Source: an uncultured bacterium
GTDB lineage: Bacteria; Bacillota; Clostridia; Lachnospirales; Lachnospiraceae
Assembly (NCBI GenBank): GCA_947647735.1
Contig: CANSLJ010000011.1
Span: 52,532 to 116,531 of the forward strand
DNA: 64,000 bases
Direction of reading: 5' to 3'
Below are positions 1 through 8,384 of this stretch, in pieces; position 1 is the stretch's first letter, and every line of letters begins with the position of its first letter. Made by a program: the position numbers and the translations under genes. The notes under the pieces were generated by a model. The model was not told the origin of the DNA. It ran no database searches and was given only the letters and a program-made list of their open reading frames with translations.

Positions 1-2
1 AT

Positions 3-728
3 GTGTGGGCGGATTTGTTTCGGATCCCTTTTGAGCAGATTCCGCTGGATGAGGATTTTAAGATCAGGACGGAGGATTATCTTGGCAGGGATTGCGGGGG
101 GATTGTGATAGCAAACCCCAATGCGCCTACGGGGGTTGCATTGCCTTTATCGGAGATTGAAAGGATCGTTTCCGCCAACAGGGATGTGGTGGTCATCGTG
201 GATGAGGCTTATGTGGATTTCGGCGGGGAGAGTGCGCTGCCGCTTCTTAAGAAGTATGATAATCTGCTTGTGGTGCAGACATTTTCCAAGTCCCGGGCGA
301 TGGCTGGGATGCGGATCGGTTATGCTTTCGGTAGGGAAAAGCTGATCGGTTATCTGTTGGATTGCAGGTTTTCCTTTAATTCTTACCCGATGAACCGTCC
401 GGCACTGGCGGCGGGCGTGGCGGCGCTGGAGGATAAGGCATATTTTCAGGAGATCTGTGGTAAGATCATAAAGACAAGGGACAGAGTGGAGGAGGCGCTC
501 AGGGAGCTGGGATTTTTCTTTGCGGACAGCAGTACGAACTTTGTGTTTGCCTCTCATAGAGAAGTGCCTGCGAAGGAGATCTTTGAGATGCTGAAGGATA
601 AGGGGATTTATGCACGCTATTTCGCGAAGCCCCGGATCGATAACTATCTGAGGATCACGATAGGGACGGATGTGGAGATGGCCAGACTGCTTGAGGTGCT
701 TCGGGAGTATCTGGGCGGCAGGTGCTGA
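3..728 (+). CDS. hisC: Histidinol-phosphate aminotransferase, 5' partial
   Basis: A fold-type I PLP aminotransferase of the HisC group, which makes histidinol phosphate from imidazole-acetol phosphate in histidine synthesis. The left edge of the window cuts the gene, so the first codon read here (a GTG) is not the start; 241 C-terminal residues are visible, against about 350 in the family. Visible signatures are the substrate-side NPNAPTG stretch, VDEAYVDF, and the PLP lysine in TFSKSRAMAGMRIGYA. The C-terminal half ends with the usual NYLRITIGT segment. The close relative threonine-phosphate decarboxylase (CobD) is a less likely alternative, because the LPLSEIERI and RPxxDNYLRITIG features match HisC better. 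No other his genes are seen downstream. Confidence 0.85.
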   Translation: MWADLFRIPFEQIPLDEDFKIRTEDYLGRDCGGIVIANPNAPTGVALPLSEIERIVSANRDVVVIVDEAYVDFGGESALPLLKKYDNLLVVQTFSKSRAMAGMRIGYAFGREKLIGYLLDCRFSFNSYPMNRPALAAGVAALEDKAYFQEICGKIIKTRDRVEEALRELGFFFADSSTNFVFASHREVPAKEIFEMLKDKGIYARYFAKPRIDNYLRITIGTDVEMARLLEVLREYLGGRC

Positions 729-892
729 AAGGGACAGTGTGGATACGGCCTGGCAGATATGATATATAAAGGATATTCTGCATAGATATAGTATCTGGAG
801 AATTATTTTGGCACAGTGATTGATCCGTCTTTGGGAAAATGAAAACAGAGAAATATAAGAAACAGGAAAGTTTCGGGAAAGGATAAGGTTAT

Positions 893-1369
893 ATGTTAAA
901 AAAGTATGCGTGGGTGTTTATTATTTCTATGGTGCCTCTGATCGAACTGAGAGGGGCTATTCCGGTGTCTCAGGGACTGGGATTACCGATCCTGCCGTCC
1001 TATATCGTGGCGGTGATCGGGAACATGGTGCCGGTGCCGTTTATTTATCTGTTTGCAAGGAAGGTGCTGGAGTGGGGAGCGGATAAGCCGTTGATCGGAG
1101 GGTTCTTCAGCTGGTGTCTGGAAAAGGGGCAAAAGGGCGGGAAGAAACTGCAGGAAAAAGCGGGAAAAGGGTTGTTTATCGCGCTTCTTTTATTCGTGGG
1201 GATTCCACTTCCGGGGACAGGCGCATGGACGGGTACACTGGCGGCAAGTATTCTGGATATGGATTTTAAATCCAGCGTTACGGCGGTGATGCTGGGCGTA
1301 CTGCTTGCGGGCATCATTATGGGCGTTGCCAGTATGGGCGTGTTCGGTGCGTTGGGAGCGATCTTCTGA
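893..1369 (+). CDS. Small multidrug export family membrane protein (COG2426-like)
   Basis: A 158-residue integral membrane protein of the Sm_multidrug_ex/COG2426 type. The family name is historical and its transport substrate is not firmly known. The N-terminal part carries the conserved ELRGAIP motif (about residues 17-23) and the second half carries PLPGTGAWTGTLAA (about residues 104-117), both typical of the family. Four hydrophobic segments separated by a short charged loop (KGQKGGKKLQEKAGK) are visible. The ATG follows AAAGGATAAGG. It stands alone between hisC and a lipoprotein gene, with about 160 bases of non-coding DNA upstream in which I see no clear promoter. Confidence 0.75.
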   Translation: MLKKYAWVFIISMVPLIELRGAIPVSQGLGLPILPSYIVAVIGNMVPVPFIYLFARKVLEWGADKPLIGGFFSWCLEKGQKGGKKLQEKAGKGLFIALLLFVGIPLPGTGAWTGTLAASILDMDFKSSVTAVMLGVLLAGIIMGVASMGVFGALGAIF

Positions 1370-1493
1370 CTCTTTTTTGAAACGATGCCTTATCATGGGT
1401 GGGATGTGAGTGCAGTATAAAAAATAAACTAAAAACTGTATTGGAGAGCCGGTGTTTGTCGTATTTTCTTTACAAGATTTTAAGGGAGCAGAA

Positions 1494-1808
1494 ATGAAAA
1501 AGTTTTTGTGCACACTCATAATGCTTACTGTATTATTTTCCCTCACAGCTTGTGATGGCAAAACAGATGATACAGTGACATTTCAGGCGGTTATATTGGA
1601 GATAAATGATGGTTATTACCTTGTCGAGCCGGTTGAAGGAAGCGTTGAACTGAACAGTGCGGATCAGATAACTGTCCCTGTGACAGGTATGAATGATTCA
1701 TCAGAACCCGAAGTGGGCGACGTTTTGGAGATTGTATATGACGGTGCGATCGCGGAGTCATATCCTGCACAGATCACCAATGTTTACAGCATGAGTGTTG
1801 TCGAATAG
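1494..1808 (+). CDS. Small lipoprotein, DUF3221-like
   Basis: A 104-residue predicted lipoprotein. The start is placed at the ATG at 1494 because AAGGGAG precedes it and because a clean signal peptide follows: MKK, a hydrophobic core, then a lipobox ending LTAC with the lipidated cysteine at about residue 20. The mature part is short, acidic and probably all-beta; the pattern of an inducible motif 'YYLVEP', 'ITVPV' and 'VGDVLEIVYDG' resembles DUF3221/YobA-type small exported domains, but the match is by eye only. It overlaps the longest possible reading of the next gene by a few bases, so the two may be cotranscribed. Function is unknown. Confidence 0.65.
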   Translation: MKKFLCTLIMLTVLFSLTACDGKTDDTVTFQAVILEINDGYYLVEPVEGSVELNSADQITVPVTGMNDSSEPEVGDVLEIVYDGAIAESYPAQITNVYSMSVVE

Positions 1809-1830
1809 AGATAAAACGGGAGAAGCAAAA

Positions 1831-2736
1831 GTGAGTGACAGTTATGGCGGCTTTGCGGGAGTTTATGATGAACTGATGGATAACGTGCCCTATGTGGAAT
1901 GGGCGGAGTTTCTGGTGTCTGTGCTGAGGGAGTATGGCGTGGGAGGCATGCCTGCGGCCGGGACTGGAGAATGCGAAAAAACCCGGATGTGTGCCGGGGG
2001 AGAGAGCGCAGAGGCAGATGCAGTGCAGAAGAATGCGGCGCAGGAGGACGAGGATATATTACAGGAGAATCTTGCTGTGGAGCGGAATACGGTGCTGGAT
2101 CTCGGATGCGGCACAGGGACTTTGACGGAGCTTTTGCATGATGCAGGTTTTGATATGATCGGGATCGACAACTCGGAGGAGATGTTGGAGATCGCGCTGG
2201 AGAAGCGGGAAGAGAGAGGCAGTGATATATTATATTTACTGCAGGATATGCGGGAGTTTGAACTGTACGGGACGGTGGGGGCTGTCGTGAGCGTCTGTGA
2301 TTCCCTGAACTATGTTCTGGATGAGGGAGAGATGATAAAAGTCTTTTCTCTTGTCAATAATTATTTATATCCGGGCGGGATTTTTGTTTTTGATTTTAAT
2401 ACGGTTTATAAGTATGAGCAGGTGATCGGGGATGCGACGATCGCGGAGAACCGGGACGACTGCAGTTTTATCTGGGAAAACTATTATGATGCGGAAAGTC
2501 AGGTCAACGAGTATGATCTGACAGTTTTTGTCAGGGAGCCCGGGGAAGATCGTTTCCGGAGATTTACGGAGACGCATTACCAGAGGGGATATACATTGGA
2601 GCAGATGAAGGGTTTTCTGGAGGAGGCAGGCCTTTTGTTTGAGAGGGCGCTGGATGCGGATACCCATGAAGAGGTCGGGGCGGGGAGCGAGCGGATCTAT
2701 GTGGTCGCAAGGGAGTGCGGGAAACGTAGAGCATAG
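1831..2736 (+). CDS. Class I SAM-dependent methyltransferase with an acidic insert
   Basis: A 301-residue methyltransferase of the class I Rossmann type. The GTG at 1831 is preferred because GGGAGA lies 8-9 bases upstream; an earlier in-frame GTG at 1795 would overlap the lipoprotein gene. The N-terminus (YGGFAGVYDELMDNVPYVEWAEF) and motif I (VLDLGCGTGTLTELL), followed by GIDNSEEML, DMREF and CDSLNYVL, match the family often annotated simply as 'class I SAM methyltransferase' in Clostridia. Substrate is unknown. A low-complexity acidic stretch of about 45 residues rich in A, E, G, C and Q separates the N-terminal helix from motif I, where relatives are usually continuous. The gene is followed 14 bases later by an AT-rich block of tiny genes. 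Confidence 0.8.
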   Translation: MSDSYGGFAGVYDELMDNVPYVEWAEFLVSVLREYGVGGMPAAGTGECEKTRMCAGGESAEADAVQKNAAQEDEDILQENLAVERNTVLDLGCGTGTLTELLHDAGFDMIGIDNSEEMLEIALEKREERGSDILYLLQDMREFELYGTVGAVVSVCDSLNYVLDEGEMIKVFSLVNNYLYPGGIFVFDFNTVYKYEQVIGDATIAENRDDCSFIWENYYDAESQVNEYDLTVFVREPGEDRFRRFTETHYQRGYTLEQMKGFLEEAGLLFERALDADTHEEVGAGSERIYVVARECGKRRA

Positions 2737-2750
2737 GAGATTATTATTTT

Positions 2751-3023
2751 ATGAGCAATGAGGCTATTTTAACAAATGACAAACAATACACTGTTTTTAG
2801 ATATAAACAATACACTATCAGATTTAAATCACCATATTCGTTGGAAAAATATATACAGGTAAAAGAGTGGGACAGGGGATATCTGGTGGTCATGGCAAAA
2901 TATCGTCATAATGAGAAACCGGAGGAAGAGTATATTGATCTGATTCCTATATTAGAAAATTTGTATTTTGATGCAAATGATTTTTTGAAACCAATCGAAA
3001 AAGTGAGGATTTCTTATGATTGA
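2751..3023 (+). CDS. Small uncharacterised protein, first gene of an AT-rich cassette
   Basis: A 90-residue protein I do not recognise. It is rich in Tyr, Lys and Ile, has no signal peptide or membrane segment, and looks like a soluble beta-rich fold (alternating segments YTVFRYKQYTIRF and GYLVVMAKYRH, then DLIPILENLYFDANDF). Codon use is far more AT-rich than in the flanking methyltransferase and hslO, which suggests a separate origin. Its 3' end overlaps the next start by eight bases, so translation of the two is probably coupled. The group of small genes (2751-3645) ends with a DUF4160-like gene, a family often found in paired, toxin-antitoxin-like arrangements. Confidence 0.7.
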   Translation: MSNEAILTNDKQYTVFRYKQYTIRFKSPYSLEKYIQVKEWDRGYLVVMAKYRHNEKPEEEYIDLIPILENLYFDANDFLKPIEKVRISYD

Positions 3024-3237
3024 TGTAATGAAAGTAGCGGATAATGCAGATATGATAGTGAATGGTTACGCGTATACAAAAGAAAATGATTATATTAAAG
3101 TTTTAAACTTGAACAATATGGAAAAGGCAGTTGTGATAAACAGTCTGGGAGATGTATTGGAAACCAGTATGGATGACATAGAGATTCAGATCGTAAAAAC
3201 ATACTGGAATAAAAACAGGGAATTGCTGGAGGGATGA
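3016..3237 (+). CDS. Small uncharacterised protein, second gene of the cassette
   Basis: A 73-residue protein of unknown function. It starts inside the end of the previous gene (eight-base overlap) and stops one base before the next ATG, so it is locked into a coupled string of small genes. The sequence is acidic and Asn/Val-rich: an N-terminal MKVADNADMIVNGY segment, a central VLNLNNMEKAVVIN strand region, and a C-terminal helix ending NKNRELLEG. The position beside a DUF4160-like protein recalls DUF2442/DUF4160 pairs, but I cannot see a DUF2442 signature here. No DNA-binding motif is evident. Confidence 0.65.
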   Translation: MIDVMKVADNADMIVNGYAYTKENDYIKVLNLNNMEKAVVINSLGDVLETSMDDIEIQIVKTYWNKNRELLEG

Positions 3238-3238
3238 T

Positions 3239-3517
3239 ATGCCTAAATATTATGAGTATAAAATTGAAGGGTATTATCTCTATTTTACATCTTTTTGCAC
3301 TGTTGAATGTATGCATGTTCATGCAAGTGACAGAAAATTATCTGAATCCGGTTCAGCAAAGTTTTTTGTGAAAGAAAACGGGGATAGTATACTTCAAAAG
3401 CGAGGAATATTGAACGATAGAGAGATAAGAACGATTCAGATTTTTATAAAAAATAACTATCAGGAAATGTATTTGAAATGGTCTGAGTACAGTAGGCAGG
3501 GATTTTATGAAAAGTGA
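3239..3517 (+). CDS. DUF4160-like small protein
   Basis: A 92-residue protein with the layout of DUF4160: a strand pair reading YYLYFTS, the conserved segment MHVHAS (residues about 25-30) followed by SGSAKFFV, and a C-terminal helical half (IRTIQIFIKNNYQEMYLKWSEY). DUF4160 proteins commonly sit next to a small partner and have been listed as candidate toxin-antitoxin components, with no settled biochemistry. The histidine pair in HVHAS is the most conserved visible feature. The ATG follows the upstream stop by one base. Its TGA stop overlaps the GTG start of the next small ORF (GTGA). Confidence 0.75.
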   Translation: MPKYYEYKIEGYYLYFTSFCTVECMHVHASDRKLSESGSAKFFVKENGDSILQKRGILNDREIRTIQIFIKNNYQEMYLKWSEYSRQGFYEK

Positions 3518-3645
3518 AAAACATAACAAAAAAGAATGAGTTTGCATATTTGAGTGATAAGATAAGTAAATTCTCAAGGAAGAGTAGAATGACCGTGAAT
3601 GATAAGGTGAAATATACAGATTGGTCTATCAGAGAGGATAAGTAA
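3514..3645 (+). CDS. 43-residue ORF coupled to both neighbours
   Basis: A very short ORF with a GTG start at 3514 that overlaps the TGA stop of the DUF4160-like gene (GTGA), and a TAA stop that shares its last base with the ATG of hslO (TAATG). The product is basic and Lys/Ser-rich (begins VKNITKKNEF, ends TDWSIREDK). Double overlap is the main argument that it is real, since random ORFs rarely join two genes this exactly. It matches nothing I recognise. It could be a fourth member of the AT-rich cassette, or a remnant of a longer gene. Translation of hslO is probably coupled to it, because hslO has no strong ribosome site of its own here. Confidence 0.5.
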   Translation: MKNITKKNEFAYLSDKISKFSRKSRMTVNDKVKYTDWSIREDK

Positions 3646-4607
3646 TGAAGGATTACATGGCAAGAGGAACAGCGGCAAATGCTCAGCTTCGGGTATTTGC
3701 GGCAACAACAAAAGAGACGGTGGAGGCGGCGAGAGCCGCGCATAATACAAGCCCGGTGATGACTGCTGCGCTGGGGAGGCTTCTGACGGCAGGGGCTATG
3801 ATGGGTAGTATGATGAAAGGGGAGGATGATATTCTCACACTTCAGATCCGGGGAGAGGGGCCGGGACGGGGACTGACCGTGACGGCGGATTCCAAAGGAA
3901 ATGTGAAGGGGTATGCGCTGGTGCCTCAGGTGATCCTGCCCGCCAACGAGAAGGGGAAGCTGGATGTAGGCGGTGCGCTGATGGGCAGGGAATATTACAG
4001 GGCTGTCGGTGAAGGGGCTGACGGGACGGATGCCAGACGGGAAGGTGCTGAATCTGCGGCGAATGTCGGCGGTGTGCTCAGTGTGATAAAGGATCTGGGT
4101 ATGAAAGAGCCTTATGCGGGGCAGACTGCATTACAGACAGGAGAGATCGCGGAGGATCTGACTTATTATTTTGCGGTTTCGGAGCAGACGCCGTCCTCTG
4201 TGGGGCTTGGCGTGTTGATGGAGAAAAACAATACGGTAAAACAGGCTGGCGGTTTCATCATTCAGTTGATGCCTTTTGCGGAGGATGTGGTGATCGAAAA
4301 GCTGGAGCACAATCTGCAGCATATCAAGTCGGTGACGACCATGCTGGAGGAGGGATTGACGCCGGAAGGGATTCTGGAAACCGTGCTGGAGGGCATGGAT
4401 ATCGAGTGGACAGATACGCTGCCGGTACAGTTTTATTGTAACTGCAGTAAAGAGCGGGTGGAAAAGGCTCTTGTCAGCATCGGGAAAAAGGAACTGACGG
4501 ATATCATTGCGGACGGCAAGCCGATCGAGGTGAAATGTCATTTCTGTAATCATGCCTATGAGTTTACGGTGAAGGATCTGGAGGAGTTATTGGAACAGGC
4601 GAGATAG
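3645..4607 (+). CDS. hslO: Redox-regulated chaperone Hsp33
   Basis: Cytosolic holdase chaperone activated by oxidation of a zinc-bound cysteine cluster. The 320-residue protein begins MKDYMARGTAANAQLRVFAATT as in the family, and has VIKDLGMKEPYAGQ and PSSVGLGVLME in the body. Near the C-terminus it has CNC (about residues 265-267) and CHFC (about 298-301), the four zinc ligands. An extra stretch of about 30 Gly/Ala/Glu-rich residues follows GGAL (about residues 108-141), where B. subtilis Hsp33 passes almost directly into the GTLTVIKDLG segment. This makes the protein longer than the usual 290. The ATG shares a base with the upstream stop (TAATG). Confidence 0.95.
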   Translation: MKDYMARGTAANAQLRVFAATTKETVEAARAAHNTSPVMTAALGRLLTAGAMMGSMMKGEDDILTLQIRGEGPGRGLTVTADSKGNVKGYALVPQVILPANEKGKLDVGGALMGREYYRAVGEGADGTDARREGAESAANVGGVLSVIKDLGMKEPYAGQTALQTGEIAEDLTYYFAVSEQTPSSVGLGVLMEKNNTVKQAGGFIIQLMPFAEDVVIEKLEHNLQHIKSVTTMLEEGLTPEGILETVLEGMDIEWTDTLPVQFYCNCSKERVEKALVSIGKKELTDIIADGKPIEVKCHFCNHAYEFTVKDLEELLEQAR

Positions 4608-4667
4608 CAGGACATATCGGCAATAAAATGTGACAATGAAAACAGAGTAAAGACAGGGGGCTAAAAC

Positions 4668-6584
4668 ATGCAGCATGGTTTTATCAAGGCAGCGGCGGTA
4701 ACGCCGAAAATAAAAGTGGCGGATCCGGCTTACAATGCGGAGCAGATCTGTAAAAAGCTGAAGGAGGCTTATGAACGGAAGGCGAAGATCATTGTTTTTC
4801 CGGAGCTCTGCATCACAGGGTATACTTGTCAGGATCTGTTTTTACAGGAACTTTTATTGCATGAGGCACTGGCTGCCTTAAAAAAGATCACGGAGTGCAC
4901 AAAGGGGCATGAGGCGCTTGTCTTTGTGGGACTGCCGGTGGAGCGGCATCAGAAGCTGTACAATGTGGCGGCGGTACTCAGAGACGGCAAGGTGCTGGGC
5001 ATGGTGCCGAAGACCTATATTCCGAATTATGGAGAGTTTTATGAGGCGAGGCATTTTACGCCGGGAAACGGGGAAGCTGTGGATATTCTGATAGACGGGG
5101 AGAGGATCCCTTTCGGGACAAAGCTGCTCTTTGCCTGCGAGGGTATGCCTTCTCTGCTGGTGGGCTGTGAGATCTGTGAGGATATGTGGGCGGTGGAGAC
5201 GCCGGGCACTTCCCATGCGCTGGCGGGAGCGACCGTGCTGGTCAATCTGTCTGCGTCAAACGAGACGGTGACAAAGGATGAATACCGGAAGATGCTGATC
5301 GAGTCCGGCAGCGCAAGGCTGGTCTGCGGTTATGTGTATGCCAGCGCGGGGGAGGGGGAATCCACCCAGGATCTTGTGTTTGCAGGGCATAATATGATCG
5401 CGGAGAACGGCAGTATTCTGGCGGAGGCGGAGCGTTTTTCCGGGGAGGCTGTGTACGGGGAACTGGATCTTTACAGGCTGACGGAGGAAAGGCGGAGGCT
5501 GAATACCTTTATGACAGGGGATAACGGCGGCTATACGGTGGTGCCTTTTTCCTTAAAGAAGGAAGAGACGAAGCTGACCAGAAAATTTGACAGGGCGCCC
5601 TTTGTGCCGACGGAGGAGCTGACCAGAAACAAGCGCTGTGACGATATCCTGAAATTACAGTGTTACGGGCTGAAAAAGAGATATGAGCATACAGGTGCGA
5701 AGACCGCGGTGATCGGTGTTTCCGGCGGGCTGGATTCCACATTGGCGCTGCTTGTGACGGCGAGATGTTTTGATCTTCTGGAAAAAGACAGGAGCGATAT
5801 CGTTGCGGTGACGATGCCCTGCTTCGGGACGACGGACAGGACTTATCAGAACGCCTGCAAGCTGGCGCAGACGCTGGGTGCCGTGCTGAAAGAGGTGGAT
5901 ATCAAGGCTTCTGTGACACAGCATTTTCAGGATATCGGTCAGGATATCGATAAGCATGATGTGACTTATGAGAACGGACAGGCGAGAGAGCGGACACAGG
6001 TGCTGATGGATATCGCCAACCAGAACGGCGGCCTTGTGATCGGCACAGGCGATATGTCGGAGCTGGCGCTGGGCTGGGCGACCTATAACGGCGATCATAT
6101 GTCGATGTACGGCGTGAACGCCGGCGTGCCCAAAACGCTGGTGCGCCATCTGGTGCGGTATTTTGCGGATACCTGCGGCAATCAGGAACTGCAGGCAGTG
6201 CTGATGGATGTGCTGGATACCCCGGTATCGCCGGAGCTTCTGCCCCCGGTGGACGGGAAGATCGCACAAAAGACCGAAGATCTGGTAGGGCCTTACGAAC
6301 TTCACGATTTCTTCCTGTACTATGCACTGCGCCTTAACTTTTCTCCGGCAAAGATATACAGAATCGCGAGAGAAACCTTTGGCGGAGCGTATGCGTATGA
6401 AGAAATATTAAAATGGCTGAAAACCTTCTACCGGAGGTTCTTCTCCCAGCAGTTTAAACGCTCCTGCCTTCCGGACGGACCGAAAGTGGGCAGCGTTGCC
6501 GTATCCCCCAGAGGGGATCTGCGGATGCCCTCGGATGCTTCGGCGGCGATCTGGATGCGGGAAGTGGAACTGTTGAAACCTTAA
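4668..6584 (+). CDS. nadE: Glutamine-dependent NAD+ synthetase
   Basis: The 638-residue two-domain form of NadE, which amidates deamido-NAD+ to NAD+ using glutamine. The N-terminal nitrilase-fold glutaminase shows Glu46 in FPELCITGY, Lys115 in VPKTYIPNYGEFYE, and Cys170 in CEICEDMW. The C-terminal synthetase domain has the PP-loop SGGLDST near residue 350 and GTGDMSELALGW near 460. Length and domain order match the family. AGGGGGC precedes the ATG. The gene ends at a strong hairpin that also faces the convergent minus-strand gene, so this is the end of the hslO-nadE transcription unit. Confidence 0.95.
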   Translation: MQHGFIKAAAVTPKIKVADPAYNAEQICKKLKEAYERKAKIIVFPELCITGYTCQDLFLQELLLHEALAALKKITECTKGHEALVFVGLPVERHQKLYNVAAVLRDGKVLGMVPKTYIPNYGEFYEARHFTPGNGEAVDILIDGERIPFGTKLLFACEGMPSLLVGCEICEDMWAVETPGTSHALAGATVLVNLSASNETVTKDEYRKMLIESGSARLVCGYVYASAGEGESTQDLVFAGHNMIAENGSILAEAERFSGEAVYGELDLYRLTEERRRLNTFMTGDNGGYTVVPFSLKKEETKLTRKFDRAPFVPTEELTRNKRCDDILKLQCYGLKKRYEHTGAKTAVIGVSGGLDSTLALLVTARCFDLLEKDRSDIVAVTMPCFGTTDRTYQNACKLAQTLGAVLKEVDIKASVTQHFQDIGQDIDKHDVTYENGQARERTQVLMDIANQNGGLVIGTGDMSELALGWATYNGDHMSMYGVNAGVPKTLVRHLVRYFADTCGNQELQAVLMDVLDTPVSPELLPPVDGKIAQKTEDLVGPYELHDFFLYYALRLNFSPAKIYRIARETFGGAYAYEEILKWLKTFYRRFFSQQFKRSCLPDGPKVGSVAVSPRGDLRMPSDASAAIWMREVELLKP

Positions 6585-6595
6585 AAGGAATAATC

Positions 6596-6636
6596 CGCCC
6601 GGAGAAATATTTTTCTCCGGGCGTCCGGCTTTTTCT
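6596..6636. terminator. Bidirectional intrinsic terminator after nadE
   Basis: A perfect 12-bp stem (CGCCCGGAGAAA, 6596-6607, pairing with 6612-6623) with a four-base loop, A-rich on the left side and T-rich on the right (GGCTTTTTC). It lies between the stop codons of convergent nadE and the minus-strand membrane protein gene and can serve both. Confidence 0.85.
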
Positions 6637-6637
6637 G

Positions 6638-7111
6638 TTATGGCACCTGCACCTTAGCCAGCGTATCCCCGATCACCTCCAGCAAAAGCTCCGAAGTATA
6701 AGCCGCCTCCTCCGCATAAGTAACATTTTCCATCGACTGGTTCTCACAGATCTGTTCTGAGATCGTATTGAAAGAAGGCTCCAGCAGTGGATACAGTGTG
6801 GAGATCTTGTCGCTGAGCGGCGTCAGAGTCAGGGAGACGATCTGAGTTTCGTCCACGGTAAGATTGATCTCCACGGTTTCATCTTCCAGATAGAGGGCGC
6901 TTCTGTAGGCGCCGGGCTGATAAATGGGTGTCTGCTGCGAGCCGTCCTGTGTTTCCGTCTCAGGCGCTTTCGGCATCTCTTCCGGGGTTTCCTTATCGGA
7001 GCGGAACATGATAAAGAGGAGTATGATAAAAAGGATACCCAGTACAACGAAGATTCCCGTATAGATTAATTCTTTCAGGTGCAGTACAACAATTTTTGTT
7101 TTGGAACTCAT
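6638..7111 (-). CDS. Single-pass membrane protein with FMN-binding-like extracytoplasmic domain
   Basis: A 157-residue protein with one N-terminal membrane helix (about residues 14-36), an acidic Pro/Glu/Thr-rich linker, and an outer domain of about 95 residues. The start at 7111 is chosen over longer readings because GGGAGAG precedes it and the topology is clean from there. The outer domain runs YQPGAYRSALYL, VEINLTVDETQIVSLTLT, then YAEEAAYTSELLLEVI. This order of strands and final helix resembles the FMN_bind domain, where the last helix is preceded by a SGAT-type motif that covalently holds FMN. Here that motif reads EEAAYTS, so covalent flavinylation is doubtful. Function unknown; it converges on nadE. 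Confidence 0.6.
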   Translation of the reverse strand: MSSKTKIVVLHLKELIYTGIFVVLGILFIILLFIMFRSDKETPEEMPKAPETETQDGSQQTPIYQPGAYRSALYLEDETVEINLTVDETQIVSLTLTPLSDKISTLYPLLEPSFNTISEQICENQSMENVTYAEEAAYTSELLLEVIGDTLAKVQVP

Positions 7112-7421
7112 ATGCTCTCCCAGTGTTAAAACCGTTACTTTGTATATCATATTAGGGGGAAGATGAAAATATGACAGGCAGGATGTGACAAGTGGGATTT
7201 GTTTTCTTCTGTATAGAACACTTTGCTTTTGACGGCTTGATTGAGATCGCGTCCCGTCAGGATGAGGCGGGGGTTGATATGGCTTTTTGCTGGGATGCCC
7301 CGGGAGAAAACATTTAGTGGAACTGTTCACACTACAATTTATGAATAGAGTATACTGTTTTCGAGCAAGAAAATGTGTTATGATATTATGTGGCTTGCAA
7401 AGTTAATGGAATGGGGGCGGC

Positions 7422-8363
7422 ATGAAATTAGAAGATTTTAGTGGATACAAACAGAATCAGAAAATGTATGGGGGAACTGCCGGAAGAAAGATGGGGATTT
7501 CTTATGATGGAAAAGATTATATTTTAAAATTTCCGGGAAATCTCAGGGAACAGGAAATGAAGAATATCAGGCTTAGTTACTCTAACAGTCCAGTATGTGA
7601 ATATATCGGTTCGCAGGTTTATCAAATGCTTGGCTTTAAGGTACATGAAACCATACTTGGTGAAAGAAACGGTAAGATTGTTGTTGCCTGCAGGGATTTT
7701 CTGGAAACGGGAGAGATATTGTACGAGTTTGACAAAATCAAAGTGACTTTTGAACCGCACTTTCTTGATTCTAATGGAAACGAAACAAACGGTGTGGGAG
7801 TTGACCTGTACGAAATACTGATGACAATACAGGAACATCCGTTTTTGGCAGATGTACCAGGGATCAAGGCACATTTCTGGAATATGTTTGTTGTGGATGC
7901 GTTGATCGGGAATCCCGATAGAAATAATAGTAACTGGGGAATCATTTTGAAAGCAGACGGCAGCAGGCGTATTGCTCCTGTTTATGATAATGGTAATTGT
8001 CTGAATTGCAAATGGGATGAAGAAAAGATGTTGGAAGTATTGTCAGACGAAAACAAACTGGAGGTAGAAAGTTATAAAGGGCGCAGATGTATTTTTGAAT
8101 TGGAAGGAAAAAAAATAAATCCGTATCATATTATGGAAAGCATGAGGTATCGGGAATGCACGGAAGCGGTGGAAAGGCTTGCTCCAGTAATGGGAGACAT
8201 TTTACCTGAGATCAGAAAAATGATCAGAGAGATTCCGGTTATATCAGAAATACAGAAAGACTTTTACTATAGAATTATGGAGTGCAGATGTAATAAGGTA
8301 TTTCTTCCGCTTTATCGGAAGATTGCCAGTGAAAAGAGATGTGGCGAAAACGGGGAAGGTTAG
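7422..8363 (+). CDS. HipA/CtkA-like serine/threonine kinase
   Basis: A 313-residue kinase-like protein of the HipA superfamily, closest in style to the stand-alone CtkA-type proteins. The catalytic-loop equivalent is GNPDRNNSNWG (Asp166, Asn171), and the metal-binding DxG equivalent is YDNGNC (Asp189). The N-terminal lobe has YILKFPGN as the ATP-lysine strand. No HipB-type helix-turn-helix antitoxin is adjacent; instead a 71-residue acidic protein follows after 21 bases. AT-rich codon use, poor match to neighbours and a solitary position suggest acquisition. Family members are toxins or regulatory kinases; which one applies here cannot be told from the sequence. The ATG follows GGGGGC. Confidence 0.75.
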   Translation: MKLEDFSGYKQNQKMYGGTAGRKMGISYDGKDYILKFPGNLREQEMKNIRLSYSNSPVCEYIGSQVYQMLGFKVHETILGERNGKIVVACRDFLETGEILYEFDKIKVTFEPHFLDSNGNETNGVGVDLYEILMTIQEHPFLADVPGIKAHFWNMFVVDALIGNPDRNNSNWGIILKADGSRRIAPVYDNGNCLNCKWDEEKMLEVLSDENKLEVESYKGRRCIFELEGKKINPYHIMESMRYRECTEAVERLAPVMGDILPEIRKMIREIPVISEIQKDFYYRIMECRCNKVFLPLYRKIASEKRCGENGEG

Positions 8364-8384
8364 AAAGGGAAGGGAGGGAACAGA

